64,000 nt of DNA, taken from the NCBI RefSeq assembly GCF_937936315.1, contig NZ_CALGWU010000023.1, forward strand, positions 62,001 through 126,000, written 5' to 3'. This document shows positions 8,755 through 16,033 of this stretch, piece after piece. Both the position numbers and the translations under genes were made by a program. The notes beneath the pieces are model-generated. The model did no database searches. It was not told the DNA's origin and saw nothing but the letters and a program-made list of their open reading frames with translations. The first letter of the stretch is position 1. Each line of letters opens with the position of its first letter. The stretch comes from an uncultured Capnocytophaga sp. (GTDB lineage: Bacteria; Bacteroidota; Bacteroidia; Flavobacteriales; Flavobacteriaceae).

Positions 8755-8793
8755 AAAAAGAGGTTACTTAAATATAATAAACAACCTCTTTTT
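8755..8793. terminator. Bidirectional terminator between tolC-type gene and protease gene
   Basis: An 11-base perfect stem AAAAAGAGGTT/AACCTCTTTTT (8755-8765 with 8783-8793). It gives a T run on both strands between convergent genes. Confidence 0.85.
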
Positions 8794-8800
8794 GTATAGT

Positions 8801-9244
8801 TTAGTGAAGTAAATATAATTTTTTCTTCGCATAGTCTATTATAGCTTTTTTCTTTTGGAGTAAGTCAGCACCTATGATACCATGTACAGGAAGTGTTTGA
8901 AACTGCTGTAGCGCTTCGTTTACGTGTGTTAAATCAAATAGAACTAGAGGAAGTCTTCGGATGCTTAATGCTCCTATTTCTAAGTGATTTTTTATGGCAA
9001 CTTGTGTTTCCATACCACTTGTGCCTGCACCAGCAGCTTTTATTTCTGACGCTTTTGCTTGCAGATTAAAATAGGTTGTCCACTCTATTCCTACACAAGT
9101 ATTAGAAGCTCCTGAGTCTAAGATAAAACGTCCTTCCACTCCATTGATTTTAGCTTGTAGCACAAAATGTTTAGTAAGGGTAAACTCAAGCGGAATAGCA
9201 ATATATCCTTTCTCTATGAGTAGTTTCTTTAAAGTAAATCCCAT
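8801..9244 (-). CDS. Retropepsin-like aspartic protease domain protein
   Basis: Small (147 aa) single-domain clan AA aspartic protease homologue, which would act as a dimer. The catalytic motif is FILDSGASNTCV (about residues 39-50), followed by the flap and a second hydrophobic-Gly segment VHGIIGADLL near residue 125, both diagnostic. There is no signal peptide, so it is likely cytoplasmic. The start overlaps the end of the upstream guanylyltransferase gene by 16 bases, making it the last gene of a three-gene operon. The substrate is unknown. Confidence 0.8.
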   Translation of the reverse strand: MGFTLKKLLIEKGYIAIPLEFTLTKHFVLQAKINGVEGRFILDSGASNTCVGIEWTTYFNLQAKASEIKAAGAGTSGMETQVAIKNHLEIGALSIRRLPLVLFDLTHVNEALQQFQTLPVHGIIGADLLQKKKAIIDYAKKKLYLLH

Positions 9245-10302
9245 TTGCTTTTAACTTCATTTACTATTTCCTTAATGTTTTGTTCTTTTGCTTTTGGGTA
9301 GATGAGCAAAACATCATCTCTATCTACTATAATGTAGTCTTTAAGTCCATCTATTACTACAAATTTAGCGCCTTCAGTACGGATAATATTGTTTTCAGCA
9401 TCTTTGAGTAATACTCTTGCGTTGATAACGGCATTTTGAGCACTATCTTTTGGTGATTTTTCATGTAAAGACCCCCAAGAACCTAAGTCATTCCAATCAA
9501 AATTAGCAGGAAGTACGTAAATATTAGTAGAAGGTTCTAAAATAGCATAGTCTACTGATATATTTTCAGCTTCAGGGTAAGCTTTAGCTATAAAATCTAC
9601 TTCGTTTTCAGTGTTATAAGTATCTTCTCCTTTTTTGAAGAGTTCATACATAGTAGATTGATAAGTTTTATAAGCATTAAGTACTGTTTGGGTACTCCAT
9701 ATAAAAATGCCGGCATTCCACAAAAAGTTACCTTGTTTTAAAAAGTCTTTAGCAGTAGCATAATCAGGTTTTTCACGAAATTGATTTACTTTTTTGATAC
9801 TAGTACTATCATCTTTATCGTATTGTATATAGCCATAGCCAGTGTTAGGGAAAGTAGGTACTATACCTAAAGTGAAGATATTATCGTTTTTTTGTGCTGC
9901 ATTGAAACATGTAATGACATTATGCATAAAGGCTTTTTCATCTTCAATCCATGCATCACTAGGGGCTACTATCATCACTCCATTTGGGTTACGTTTGTTC
10001 ACCTTCATTGCAGCATAGAGTATGCAGGGAGCCGTATTGCGCATACAAGGCTCTAATACTAAGTTTTTAGGCAATATATTAGGAATCTGTTCTTCTACGA
10101 TATCTTTGTATCGTTCGTTTGTAAGAATAAGAATATTTTCCTGTGGAATAAACTTCTGTAAGCGAGAATAAGTACGTTGCAAGAGCGTTTGCCCTGTGCC
10201 TAGCATATCGTGAAATTGTTTAGGGTATTCCGTAGTACTCACAGGCCAAAAGCGTGAACCTACCCCCCCAGCCATAATCACTGCATAGTAATTGTTTACC
10301 AT
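9229..10302 (-). CDS. manC: Mannose-1-phosphate guanylyltransferase
   Basis: Cytoplasmic nucleotidyltransferase that makes GDP-mannose from GTP and mannose-1-phosphate for surface glycans and protein O-glycosylation. It has 357 aa: the catalytic domain without the C-terminal isomerase cupin of bifunctional enzymes. The signature is IMAGGVGSRFWPVSTTEYPKQF at the N terminus, FREKPDY in the middle and GNFLWNAGIFIW after it, with VDYAILEPS and DWNDLGSW downstream, all family-typical. It lies 25 bases after the SprT-like gene and overlaps the protease gene, so the three are cotranscribed. Confidence 0.93.
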   Translation of the reverse strand: MVNNYYAVIMAGGVGSRFWPVSTTEYPKQFHDMLGTGQTLLQRTYSRLQKFIPQENILILTNERYKDIVEEQIPNILPKNLVLEPCMRNTAPCILYAAMKVNKRNPNGVMIVAPSDAWIEDEKAFMHNVITCFNAAQKNDNIFTLGIVPTFPNTGYGYIQYDKDDSTSIKKVNQFREKPDYATAKDFLKQGNFLWNAGIFIWSTQTVLNAYKTYQSTMYELFKKGEDTYNTENEVDFIAKAYPEAENISVDYAILEPSTNIYVLPANFDWNDLGSWGSLHEKSPKDSAQNAVINARVLLKDAENNIIRTEGAKFVVIDGLKDYIIVDRDDVLLIYPKAKEQNIKEIVNEVKSKWDLL

Positions 10303-10327
10303 AAATGTAATATTTTAATTTAAGATT

Positions 10328-10927
10328 TTAAGTTTTAATAAGTTCAACCTCCGCGTGTGGTTGAAATATATATTTTTTTCCAGAGTTCACTTCCACACAG
10401 TCATAACATTTTACACGGCGTTGCCCTTTGCGGAATACACGCCCATCCTTGATCCGGAAAGTGCTTCCTATTGGAATTTCATAAATAAAACTCACATTTT
10501 CACTTATATCAAATTGCTTAAGAGCAATAGCTAATACAGGGTCTACATCACTACTGGACATAGGGTTTAAGAAATGTCGCTGTAATATGCCTAACAATTG
10601 TTGAGGAAATATCTCTGGAATGATAAAAGGTCTCATCAGTTGTTGGAATGTGTATTTCCACTCATTGCCGTGAGGTTTGATAAGTCTTCCAAAACGTTCA
10701 AAAGCTATCAAATGTGCTACTTCGTGAATAAAAGTTATCAAAAAACGGTATTTATTAGCAGTAGCATTCATTGTGATGAGATGTTGTCCGTTAGGAAGTT
10801 GCCGATAGTCTCCGTGCCTTGTTTTTCGCTCATTTACAATACGCAAATAAATATTGTTTACTTTTATGAGTTCAAAACAAGGAATTACAGCGTTTTCGGG
10901 TAAATATTTAAACAGAATTTCTCTCAT
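10328..10927 (-). CDS. SprT-like metalloprotease domain protein
   Basis: A 199-residue protein with the zinc-binding HEVAH motif in ITFIHEVAHLIAFERFGR (about residues 62-79) and a following GNEWKYTF segment, as in SprT/Spartan-like domains that degrade DNA-crosslinked proteins. The C terminus has a small RVKCYDC segment but not the full four-Cys zinc ribbon. ATG 10927 is chosen because the promoter lies just upstream; an in-frame start at 11047 would run through that promoter and into the divergent gene. It is the first gene of the operon with manC. Confidence 0.8.
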   Translation of the reverse strand: MREILFKYLPENAVIPCFELIKVNNIYLRIVNERKTRHGDYRQLPNGQHLITMNATANKYRFLITFIHEVAHLIAFERFGRLIKPHGNEWKYTFQQLMRPFIIPEIFPQQLLGILQRHFLNPMSSSDVDPVLAIALKQFDISENVSFIYEIPIGSTFRIKDGRVFRKGQRRVKCYDCVEVNSGKKYIFQPHAEVELIKT

Positions 10928-10933
10928 AGCCCG

Positions 10934-10964
10934 CAAATGTACAAAAAATATTTTACATTCACAA
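10934..10964 (-). promoter_or_regulatory. Promoter for sprT-like/manC operon
   Basis: Minus-strand TACATTTG at 10934-10941 with TTG at 10962-10964 (20-base spacer). The start codon is only 6 bases downstream of the -7 element, so the mRNA is leaderless or nearly so. Confidence 0.75.
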
Positions 10965-11007
10965 AAAAAATAATCAATTGTCAATTCGTAAACTCGTGAA
11001 TTTTCTC

Positions 11008-11015
11008 TATTTTTG
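11008..11015 (+). promoter_or_regulatory. Promoter -7 element for the methyltransferase-like gene
   Basis: TATTTTTG matches TAnnTTTG, 25 bases before ATG 11041. No well-spaced -33 TTG is present. It supports the 11041 start over an in-frame start at 10978. Confidence 0.55.
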
Positions 11016-11040
11016 CCGTGTTTGTAAACCAAAGAAAAAT

Positions 11041-11550
11041 ATGTCAATCATAAGTTATTTAAAATTCCTCATAAGATCAACTAATCAACACGGAGTTCAT
11101 TCTCCTTTTGTTTATAATTTTGTAACTCGTTGCTTGTACAATAAACAGTTAGTGAGTACAAAAGAACTCTCTAATTGTTTATCAGTTATATCTAAAAAAC
11201 AACTCATTTCATTACTGAAAATTATTCGCTATTTAGGAGTGAATACTATATTTACAGATGAAAAAAAACTCTCTATAAAAGAAAATTGCAGTCTTGTAAC
11301 CGAATTACAACCTGCAACCACTTACGATCTTCTTTTTATCAATGATCTCAAAGCAGATTGTGATTTTTACCTAGATTTTATGCATAATGATAGTATCCTT
11401 GTTGTTAATAATATTCATCAAGAGAAAAATAAACTTTTATGGAGGAAACTTATAGATAATGAAAAAGTTACCGCTTGTATAGATGTATATTATCAAGGGT
11501 ATATTTTTATAAGAAGAGAACAACTTAAAGAAGTTTTTTATATAAGATAA
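11041..11550 (+). CDS. Degenerate class I methyltransferase-like protein, 169 aa
   Basis: The N terminus (FLIRSTNQHGVHSPFVYNFV) and C terminus (NNIHQEKNKLLWRKLIDNEKVT then YQGYIFIRREQ) match a flavobacterial family annotated as class I SAM-dependent methyltransferases, usually around 230-270 aa. Here the central part, where the GxGxG SAM-binding loop (in the family roughly ILEIGTSLGLG) should be, is shortened, and I see no glycine-rich motif. This is probably a non-catalytic remnant or repurposed protein; the frame is intact. Start ATG 11041 follows the promoter. The family assignment is from memory of conserved ends. Confidence 0.6.
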   Translation: MSIISYLKFLIRSTNQHGVHSPFVYNFVTRCLYNKQLVSTKELSNCLSVISKKQLISLLKIIRYLGVNTIFTDEKKLSIKENCSLVTELQPATTYDLLFINDLKADCDFYLDFMHNDSILVVNNIHQEKNKLLWRKLIDNEKVTACIDVYYQGYIFIRREQLKEVFYIR

Positions 11551-11586
11551 GAGGTAAGAAAAAGAAAATCTTACCTCTTATTTTTA
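11548..11586. terminator. Bidirectional terminator
   Basis: A 12-base perfect stem (11548-11559 with 11569-11580) with T on both outer sides, between convergent genes. Confidence 0.85.
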
Positions 11587-11590
11587 TTTC

Positions 11591-12565
11591 CTATTTGCCA
11601 AGAAGGTATGCAAAAATGAGTGGTGCTACAATAGTAGCATCTGATTCTACTATGAATTTAGGGGTGTCGATATCTAATTTTCCCCAAGTAATTTTTTCGT
11701 TAGGTACTGCTCCTGAGTATGAACCATAGCTAGTGGTTGAGTCAGAAATCTGGCAGAAATACGACCAGAAAGGTACATCTTCCCATTCTAAATCCTGATA
11801 CATCATAGGTACTACACAAATAGGGAAATCACCAGCTATACCACCACCTATCTGGAAGAAACCTACTCCTTTACCACCTGAATTGGCTCGATACCACTCA
11901 GTAAGGTAAATCATATACTCAATACCAGTTTTTACAGTAGAAGCCTTTAGATTTCCTTTGATTACATTGGCGGCAAAAATGTTACCAGTAGTTGAGTCTT
12001 CCCAACCTGGGCAAACGATAGGTAAATTCTTTTCGGCAGCTGCTAATATCCAAGAATTTTTAGGGTCAATTTCATAATATTGCTCTAATACACCTGATTT
12101 TACTACTTGGTATAAAAATTCGTGAGGGAAATAGCGTTCACCTTTACTTTCGGCTGCGTGCCATACATCTTCCAAGTGTTTTTGTAAACGACGAAAAGCT
12201 TCTTCCTCAGGAATACAAGTGTCCGTTACACGGTTGTAATGTCCATCAAGGAGCTCTCTTTCTTGTTCAGGAGTGAGGTCGCGATAGTGTGGTACACGTT
12301 TGTAGTGAGAGTGTGCAACAAGGTTCATTACATCCTCTTCAAGGTTAGCCCCTGTACACGAGATGATATCTACTTTGCCTGCACGAATCATCTCAGCAAG
12401 TGAAATTCCTAATTCTGCCGTACTCATTGCTCCAGCAAGTGCCACGAGCATTTTTCCGCCTTCAGTAATATGGGTTTCATACCCTTTAGCAGCATCTACT
12501 AAAGCTGCTGCATTGAAGTGTAAAAAGTTTTTCTCAATGAATTGAGAAATAGGTCCTTTACTCAT
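11591..12565 (-). CDS. Deoxyhypusine synthase-like protein
   Basis: NAD-dependent aminobutyl transferase homologue, 324 aa. Eukaryotic and archaeal enzymes make deoxyhypusine on (a/e)IF5A; bacterial homologues are associated with polyamine synthesis such as homospermidine formation. Visible family features: AGAMSTAELG near residue 46, ISCTGANLEEDV, the QIGGGIAGDF glycine motif, and EKITWGKLD near residue 289, whose Lys corresponds to the Lys that carries the imine intermediate in human DHS. The catalytic Lys therefore appears kept. It has its own promoter and is probably functionally linked to the arginine decarboxylase at 30.4 kb. The exact acceptor is unknown. Confidence 0.88.
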   Translation of the reverse strand: MSKGPISQFIEKNFLHFNAAALVDAAKGYETHITEGGKMLVALAGAMSTAELGISLAEMIRAGKVDIISCTGANLEEDVMNLVAHSHYKRVPHYRDLTPEQERELLDGHYNRVTDTCIPEEEAFRRLQKHLEDVWHAAESKGERYFPHEFLYQVVKSGVLEQYYEIDPKNSWILAAAEKNLPIVCPGWEDSTTGNIFAANVIKGNLKASTVKTGIEYMIYLTEWYRANSGGKGVGFFQIGGGIAGDFPICVVPMMYQDLEWEDVPFWSYFCQISDSTTSYGSYSGAVPNEKITWGKLDIDTPKFIVESDATIVAPLIFAYLLGK

Positions 12566-12597
12566 TTTTGATTAGTTTAAAAATCTAAATTATTCGG

Positions 12598-12628
12598 CAA
12601 AGATATAAATAATCTATCAATTTAGCAA
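12598..12628 (-). promoter_or_regulatory. Promoter for the deoxyhypusine synthase-like gene
   Basis: Minus-strand TATCTTTG at 12598-12605 with TTG at 12626-12628 (20-base spacer), 32 bases before the ATG. Confidence 0.8.
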
Positions 12629-12637
12629 ATTAATATT

Positions 12638-12666
12638 TTGTATATCAAAAATATTTCGTACCTTTG
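12638..12666 (+). promoter_or_regulatory. Promoter for rho, with long leader
   Basis: TACCTTTG at 12659-12666 with TTG at 12638-12640 (18-base spacer). The ATG is 121 bases further, leaving about 115 bases of A/T-rich untranslated leader, room for the Rho autoregulation known in other bacteria. Confidence 0.75.
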
Positions 12667-12787
12667 CCCCGTTTTCAGTACCTCTACAAAATTCTATTCA
12701 ATAATATCTTAATTTAAAAAGAGGAAAAAAACACTATCTTATTCTACTGAAAAAAATCATTTACTTTATTAACAACTATTTTATAAA

Positions 12788-14437
12788 ATGTCTAACATTA
12801 CAGATTTAAAATCTAAAAAGCTACCTGAATTACAGGAAATAGCAAAGGGGCTAAATGTGCCTAAGTATCGTTACTTAAACAAGCCCGAACTTATCAATCA
12901 AATTATTGATTTTCAAGAAAAACAAACCAATCAAACTCCTCAAGAACTTCCTAAAAAAACTGCTGCTATAACAGCTAAAAACACTAACTCACCATCTAAA
13001 AAAGAACGAAAGAAAAAAATAGATGCCCCTCAAAAAGTAGGAAGCTCTAAACAAGAAAATCTACTTAAAAATACAATAAATAAAGAAACTACGGAAGACA
13101 ATAAAGTAGAGATAAAAACAGATACTAAACCTAATTTTCAACGAAAAAATAATACTCCTACACCTCCTTCTACTAACAATAATCAATCTAAAACACCTCC
13201 CCCTTCAAATAATAACAATAATGGTAATATTGCAAACAATAGCAGTAATAACTATGTGAATATCAATAATGAAAACTTTGATAAGGAGAAAAAAAATCGT
13301 TATAGAGCTCCTGATTTTGAGTTTGATAGTATTGTAGATTGTGAAGGTGTTTTGGATATTACCCCAGAAGGCTACGGTTTCTTGCGCTCTTCTGATTATA
13401 ACTACTTGGCTTCTCCTGATGATATCTATGTATCAGCTTCTCAAATCCGTTTGTTTGGTTTGCAAACAGGAGATACAGTTCACGGAGAAGTCCGTCCACC
13501 TAAAGATGGTGAAAAATATTATCCACTTCTTAAAGTGATTAAAATTAATGGTTTAGACCCTCAAGTAGTGCGTGATCGCGTACTTTTTGAACACCTCACT
13601 CCACTTTTTCCTACCGAAAAATTTGAATTAGCAGGTAAAGGAGCAACGATTTCTACACGTCTTATCGATCTTTTTGCACCTATAGGAAAAGGACAACGTG
13701 GAATGATTGTAGCACAACCTAAAACAGGGAAAACAATGTTGTTGAAAGATATTGCTAATGCTATCAGTAAAAATCACCCTGAAGTATATTTGATGGTGCT
13801 TCTCATTGATGAACGCCCAGAGGAAGTAACCGATATGCAACGAAGTGTACGTGGTGAAATTATTTCATCTACTTTTGATAAAGAGGCTTCTGAACACGTA
13901 AAAATAGCCAATATAGTCCTTGAAAAAGCTAAACGATTAGTAGAATGTGGTCACGATGTGGTAATTTTGTTAGATTCTATCACACGTTTGGCTCGTGCAT
14001 ACAACACGGTGCAACCTGCTTCTGGTAAAGTGCTTACAGGTGGGGTAGATGCCAATGCACTTCACAAACCTAAACGTTTCTTTGGGGCTGCTCGCAATAT
14101 AGAAAATGGTGGTTCTCTTTCTATCATAGCTACCGCACTTACTGAAACAGGATCTAAAATGGATGAGGTGATTTTTGAAGAATTTAAAGGAACTGGTAAT
14201 ATGGAGTTACAGTTAGACCGCCGTATTGCGAACCGCCGTGTCTTCCCTGCTATAGATCTAATGGCATCATCTACTCGTCGTGACGATTTGCTTTTAGAGG
14301 AAAATACACTCAATCGCATCTGGGTATTGCGCAAATATTTAGCTGATATGAACCCTATAGAAGCAATGGAGTTTATGGAAAAACAAATCAAACAAACTCG
14401 AAATAACGAAGAATTTTTAGCGACAATGAATAACTAA
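12788..14437 (+). CDS. rho: Transcription termination factor Rho, with N-terminal insertion
   Basis: Hexameric RNA-dependent ATPase/helicase that terminates transcription. It has 549 aa against about 420 in E. coli. Order: Rho N-terminal helical domain (LKSKKLPELQEIAKGLNVPKY), then a polar disordered insertion of about 130 residues rich in Lys, Asn, Pro and Thr (roughly residues 45-175), the cold-shock-like RNA-binding domain (GVLDITPEGYGFLRS), Walker A region AQPKTGKTMLLKDIANAI near residue 310, and VVILLDSITRLARAYN near 395. The DANALHKPKRFFGAARNIE segment and C terminus are normal. Insertions like this are known in Bacteroidota Rho and have been linked to condensate formation in Bacteroides. 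Confidence 0.97.
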   Translation: MSNITDLKSKKLPELQEIAKGLNVPKYRYLNKPELINQIIDFQEKQTNQTPQELPKKTAAITAKNTNSPSKKERKKKIDAPQKVGSSKQENLLKNTINKETTEDNKVEIKTDTKPNFQRKNNTPTPPSTNNNQSKTPPPSNNNNNGNIANNSSNNYVNINNENFDKEKKNRYRAPDFEFDSIVDCEGVLDITPEGYGFLRSSDYNYLASPDDIYVSASQIRLFGLQTGDTVHGEVRPPKDGEKYYPLLKVIKINGLDPQVVRDRVLFEHLTPLFPTEKFELAGKGATISTRLIDLFAPIGKGQRGMIVAQPKTGKTMLLKDIANAISKNHPEVYLMVLLIDERPEEVTDMQRSVRGEIISSTFDKEASEHVKIANIVLEKAKRLVECGHDVVILLDSITRLARAYNTVQPASGKVLTGGVDANALHKPKRFFGAARNIENGGSLSIIATALTETGSKMDEVIFEEFKGTGNMELQLDRRIANRRVFPAIDLMASSTRRDDLLLEENTLNRIWVLRKYLADMNPIEAMEFMEKQIKQTRNNEEFLATMNN

Positions 14438-14525
14438 TCATTTAAAAGTTGTTTTTTGTATTTCTTGTAAAACAATAAGTTATAAAATAAGTTAAAAAAA
14501 CATCGCAATTTTTTGTCTTAAAAAT

Positions 14526-14555
14526 TTGCAAGTAATAAAAATAGTTGTACCTTTG
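14526..14555 (+). promoter_or_regulatory. Promoter for tRNA-Ser(TGA)
   Basis: TACCTTTG at 14548-14555 with TTG at 14526-14528 (19-base spacer). Confidence 0.8.
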
Positions 14556-14594
14556 CACCCGCATAATTGAAATGACAATAGCAGTTGTGTAATT

Positions 14595-14679
14595 GGAGAG
14601 ATGGCAGAGCGGTCGAATGCGGCGGTCTTGAAAACCGTTGAGGGTAACACCTCCGGGGGTTCGAATCCCTCTCTCTCCG
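14595..14679 (+). tRNA. tRNA-Ser (anticodon TGA)
   Basis: Acceptor GGAGAGA/TCTCTCC, discriminator G, anticodon arm GCGGT-CTTGAAA-ACCGT giving TGA, long variable arm TGAGGGTAACACCTCC and T-loop GGGTTCGAATCCC. CCA is not encoded. Confidence 0.95.
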
Positions 14680-14680
14680 C

Positions 14681-14726
14681 AAAAAAATCCATTATAACAA
14701 AATAAAGTGTTATAATGGATTTTTTT
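14681..14726 (+). terminator. Terminator after tRNA-Ser(TGA)
   Basis: An inverted repeat of 18 bases (14681-14698 with 14709-14726), A-rich on the left and T-rich on the right. It can also act for the minus-strand gene ending at 14745. Confidence 0.85.
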
Positions 14727-14744
14727 ATTATTATCAATTGATGA

Positions 14745-15512
14745 TTAGCGATTTTTTAATTCAAATTCTAATATATTATACATATTCTCAAGTTGATATA
14801 CTACTTTTTCATTTAAAACTATATCTGATAATAATAATTTTTCTACAGCTTCATAAAAAATTTTTAATGTTTTACTGTTGTTAAGCCATTCTGTAATTTG
14901 TATATTCAGTTCTCTATGTTCGTCTTTAAAATAGGTATGATGATACTCTATTCCTCTAGCTTGTAAGCTATACATAAAAATTTCTTCAAAATAACGAATT
15001 GCATTTATTTTATAAGCATTAGCTATCCAGCAGTCTAATAAAGGCTGAATGGGCAATCCTGCTAATCCAAAACAAACTAACCAATCTTCAGCAGTGGTGA
15101 TTTCGGAGTATCTTTCACTGAGAACTTCTTCAAAAAAAGTGAGAGAAAATCGCTTTAAAAAATCTATTTCAGGAGCTTTCCACAAATCAAGACGTTCAAA
15201 ATGGCATTTAGAGAGCGAGAACCCCTCGTCTATATAAAATGTTTTGCCTTCGCAAAGAAATTCGAGCATACGTGGTAGAAAATAATGAACTTCTACGATA
15301 GCCTTATCTGTACTTACTAACATAGCTTCTATGTAGGTACTAATTTGTTGAAGTGAGAGTTCCCTAAGGGGAATACGGCATAAATCATCTATTTCAGTAG
15401 GAGTAATGCAATTACCACAATCACATACCGATAGATGTTTATCTATCGAATAAGTAGAAAAAAGCTGATAGGCTTCTTCTATATAAGGACTTAATTTGTT
15501 TGAATATTTCAT
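14745..15512 (-). CDS. Hypothetical protein, 255 aa
   Basis: Unrecognised soluble, helix-rich, acidic protein without signal peptide or transmembrane segment. A CDCGNC cluster near residue 30 (three Cys in six residues) followed by ITPTEIDDLCRIPLREL is the most distinctive feature and could bind metal. The start overlaps the stop of the upstream 141-residue gene by four bases (ATGA), so the two are translationally coupled. The pair is flanked by tRNA-Ser and bshA. An immunity-type or other accessory role is possible but unsupported. Confidence 0.65.
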   Translation of the reverse strand: MKYSNKLSPYIEEAYQLFSTYSIDKHLSVCDCGNCITPTEIDDLCRIPLRELSLQQISTYIEAMLVSTDKAIVEVHYFLPRMLEFLCEGKTFYIDEGFSLSKCHFERLDLWKAPEIDFLKRFSLTFFEEVLSERYSEITTAEDWLVCFGLAGLPIQPLLDCWIANAYKINAIRYFEEIFMYSLQARGIEYHHTYFKDEHRELNIQITEWLNNSKTLKIFYEAVEKLLLSDIVLNEKVVYQLENMYNILEFELKNR

Positions 15513-15934
15513 CTTTTATAACTTAACCAAATAGCTGTACGCCCTCCTTTTCGATCATAAAGAGCCTCAATTTCTCCCCATTCAAAAGAGTGATTATCGC
15601 CAATATGGGCTGTGATCCATTGTTTGTAATATTTTTCAGTTTTCAATTCGTATTCCTCACTCCAATCTTCCCACGAAGTCTGTCGTTCGTTCATCGCAAA
15701 ACATAAACATTCTAGTTGCTCTCCTTTAAAACAAAGAGAAACATCAAAGAGTTTTCCTTCAAAAGAACAATTGTAAAAATATAGCCAATAGTATCCTGTA
15801 CCTACCTCCCATATTTCATTATTTGGAAAATGTTCTCTAAGATTAGAAAAAGTTGTATTAGTTGTGATGATTTCACTTTCTATGAGAAGGAAATCTCCAT
15901 TATGAGTGTCTAAAAAAGAAGCTGTTTTTTTCAT
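15509..15934 (-). CDS. Hypothetical protein, 141 aa
   Basis: Unrecognised soluble protein with a beta-rich pattern (WEVGTGYYWLYFYNCSFEGKLFDVSLCFKG) and several Trp residues in the second half (QTSWEDWSEEYE). Start ATG 15934 is chosen because the -7 promoter element at 15957-15964 lies upstream of it and inside the longer in-frame alternative at 15994. It is coupled by an ATGA overlap to the following 255-residue gene. Confidence 0.6.
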   Translation of the reverse strand: MKKTASFLDTHNGDFLLIESEIITTNTTFSNLREHFPNNEIWEVGTGYYWLYFYNCSFEGKLFDVSLCFKGEQLECLCFAMNERQTSWEDWSEEYELKTEKYYKQWITAHIGDNHSFEWGEIEALYDRKGGRTAIWLSYKR

Positions 15935-15956
15935 TTGATCTCTTGTTATCCAACCG

Positions 15957-15964
15957 CAAAGATA
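15957..15964 (-). promoter_or_regulatory. Promoter -7 element for the unknown gene pair
   Basis: Minus-strand TATCTTTG, 22 bases before ATG 15934. The nearest TTG upstream is 27 bases away, so the -33 element is weak. Confidence 0.5.
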
Positions 15965-16005
15965 TAATTTTTTGTTAATATTTTTTATAGCCAACAGAAA
16001 AATAG

Positions 16006-16013
16006 TACTTTTG
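16006..16013 (+). promoter_or_regulatory. Promoter -7 element for bshA
   Basis: TACTTTTG, 20 bases before the bshA ATG. No clear -33 TTG at the normal distance. Confidence 0.5.
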
Positions 16014-16033
16014 CCTATCTAATATATAAAAAA

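Noticed and set aside
10928..11047. 40-residue N-terminal extension of the SprT-like protein
   Set aside because: It runs through the gene's own promoter and into the divergent gene.
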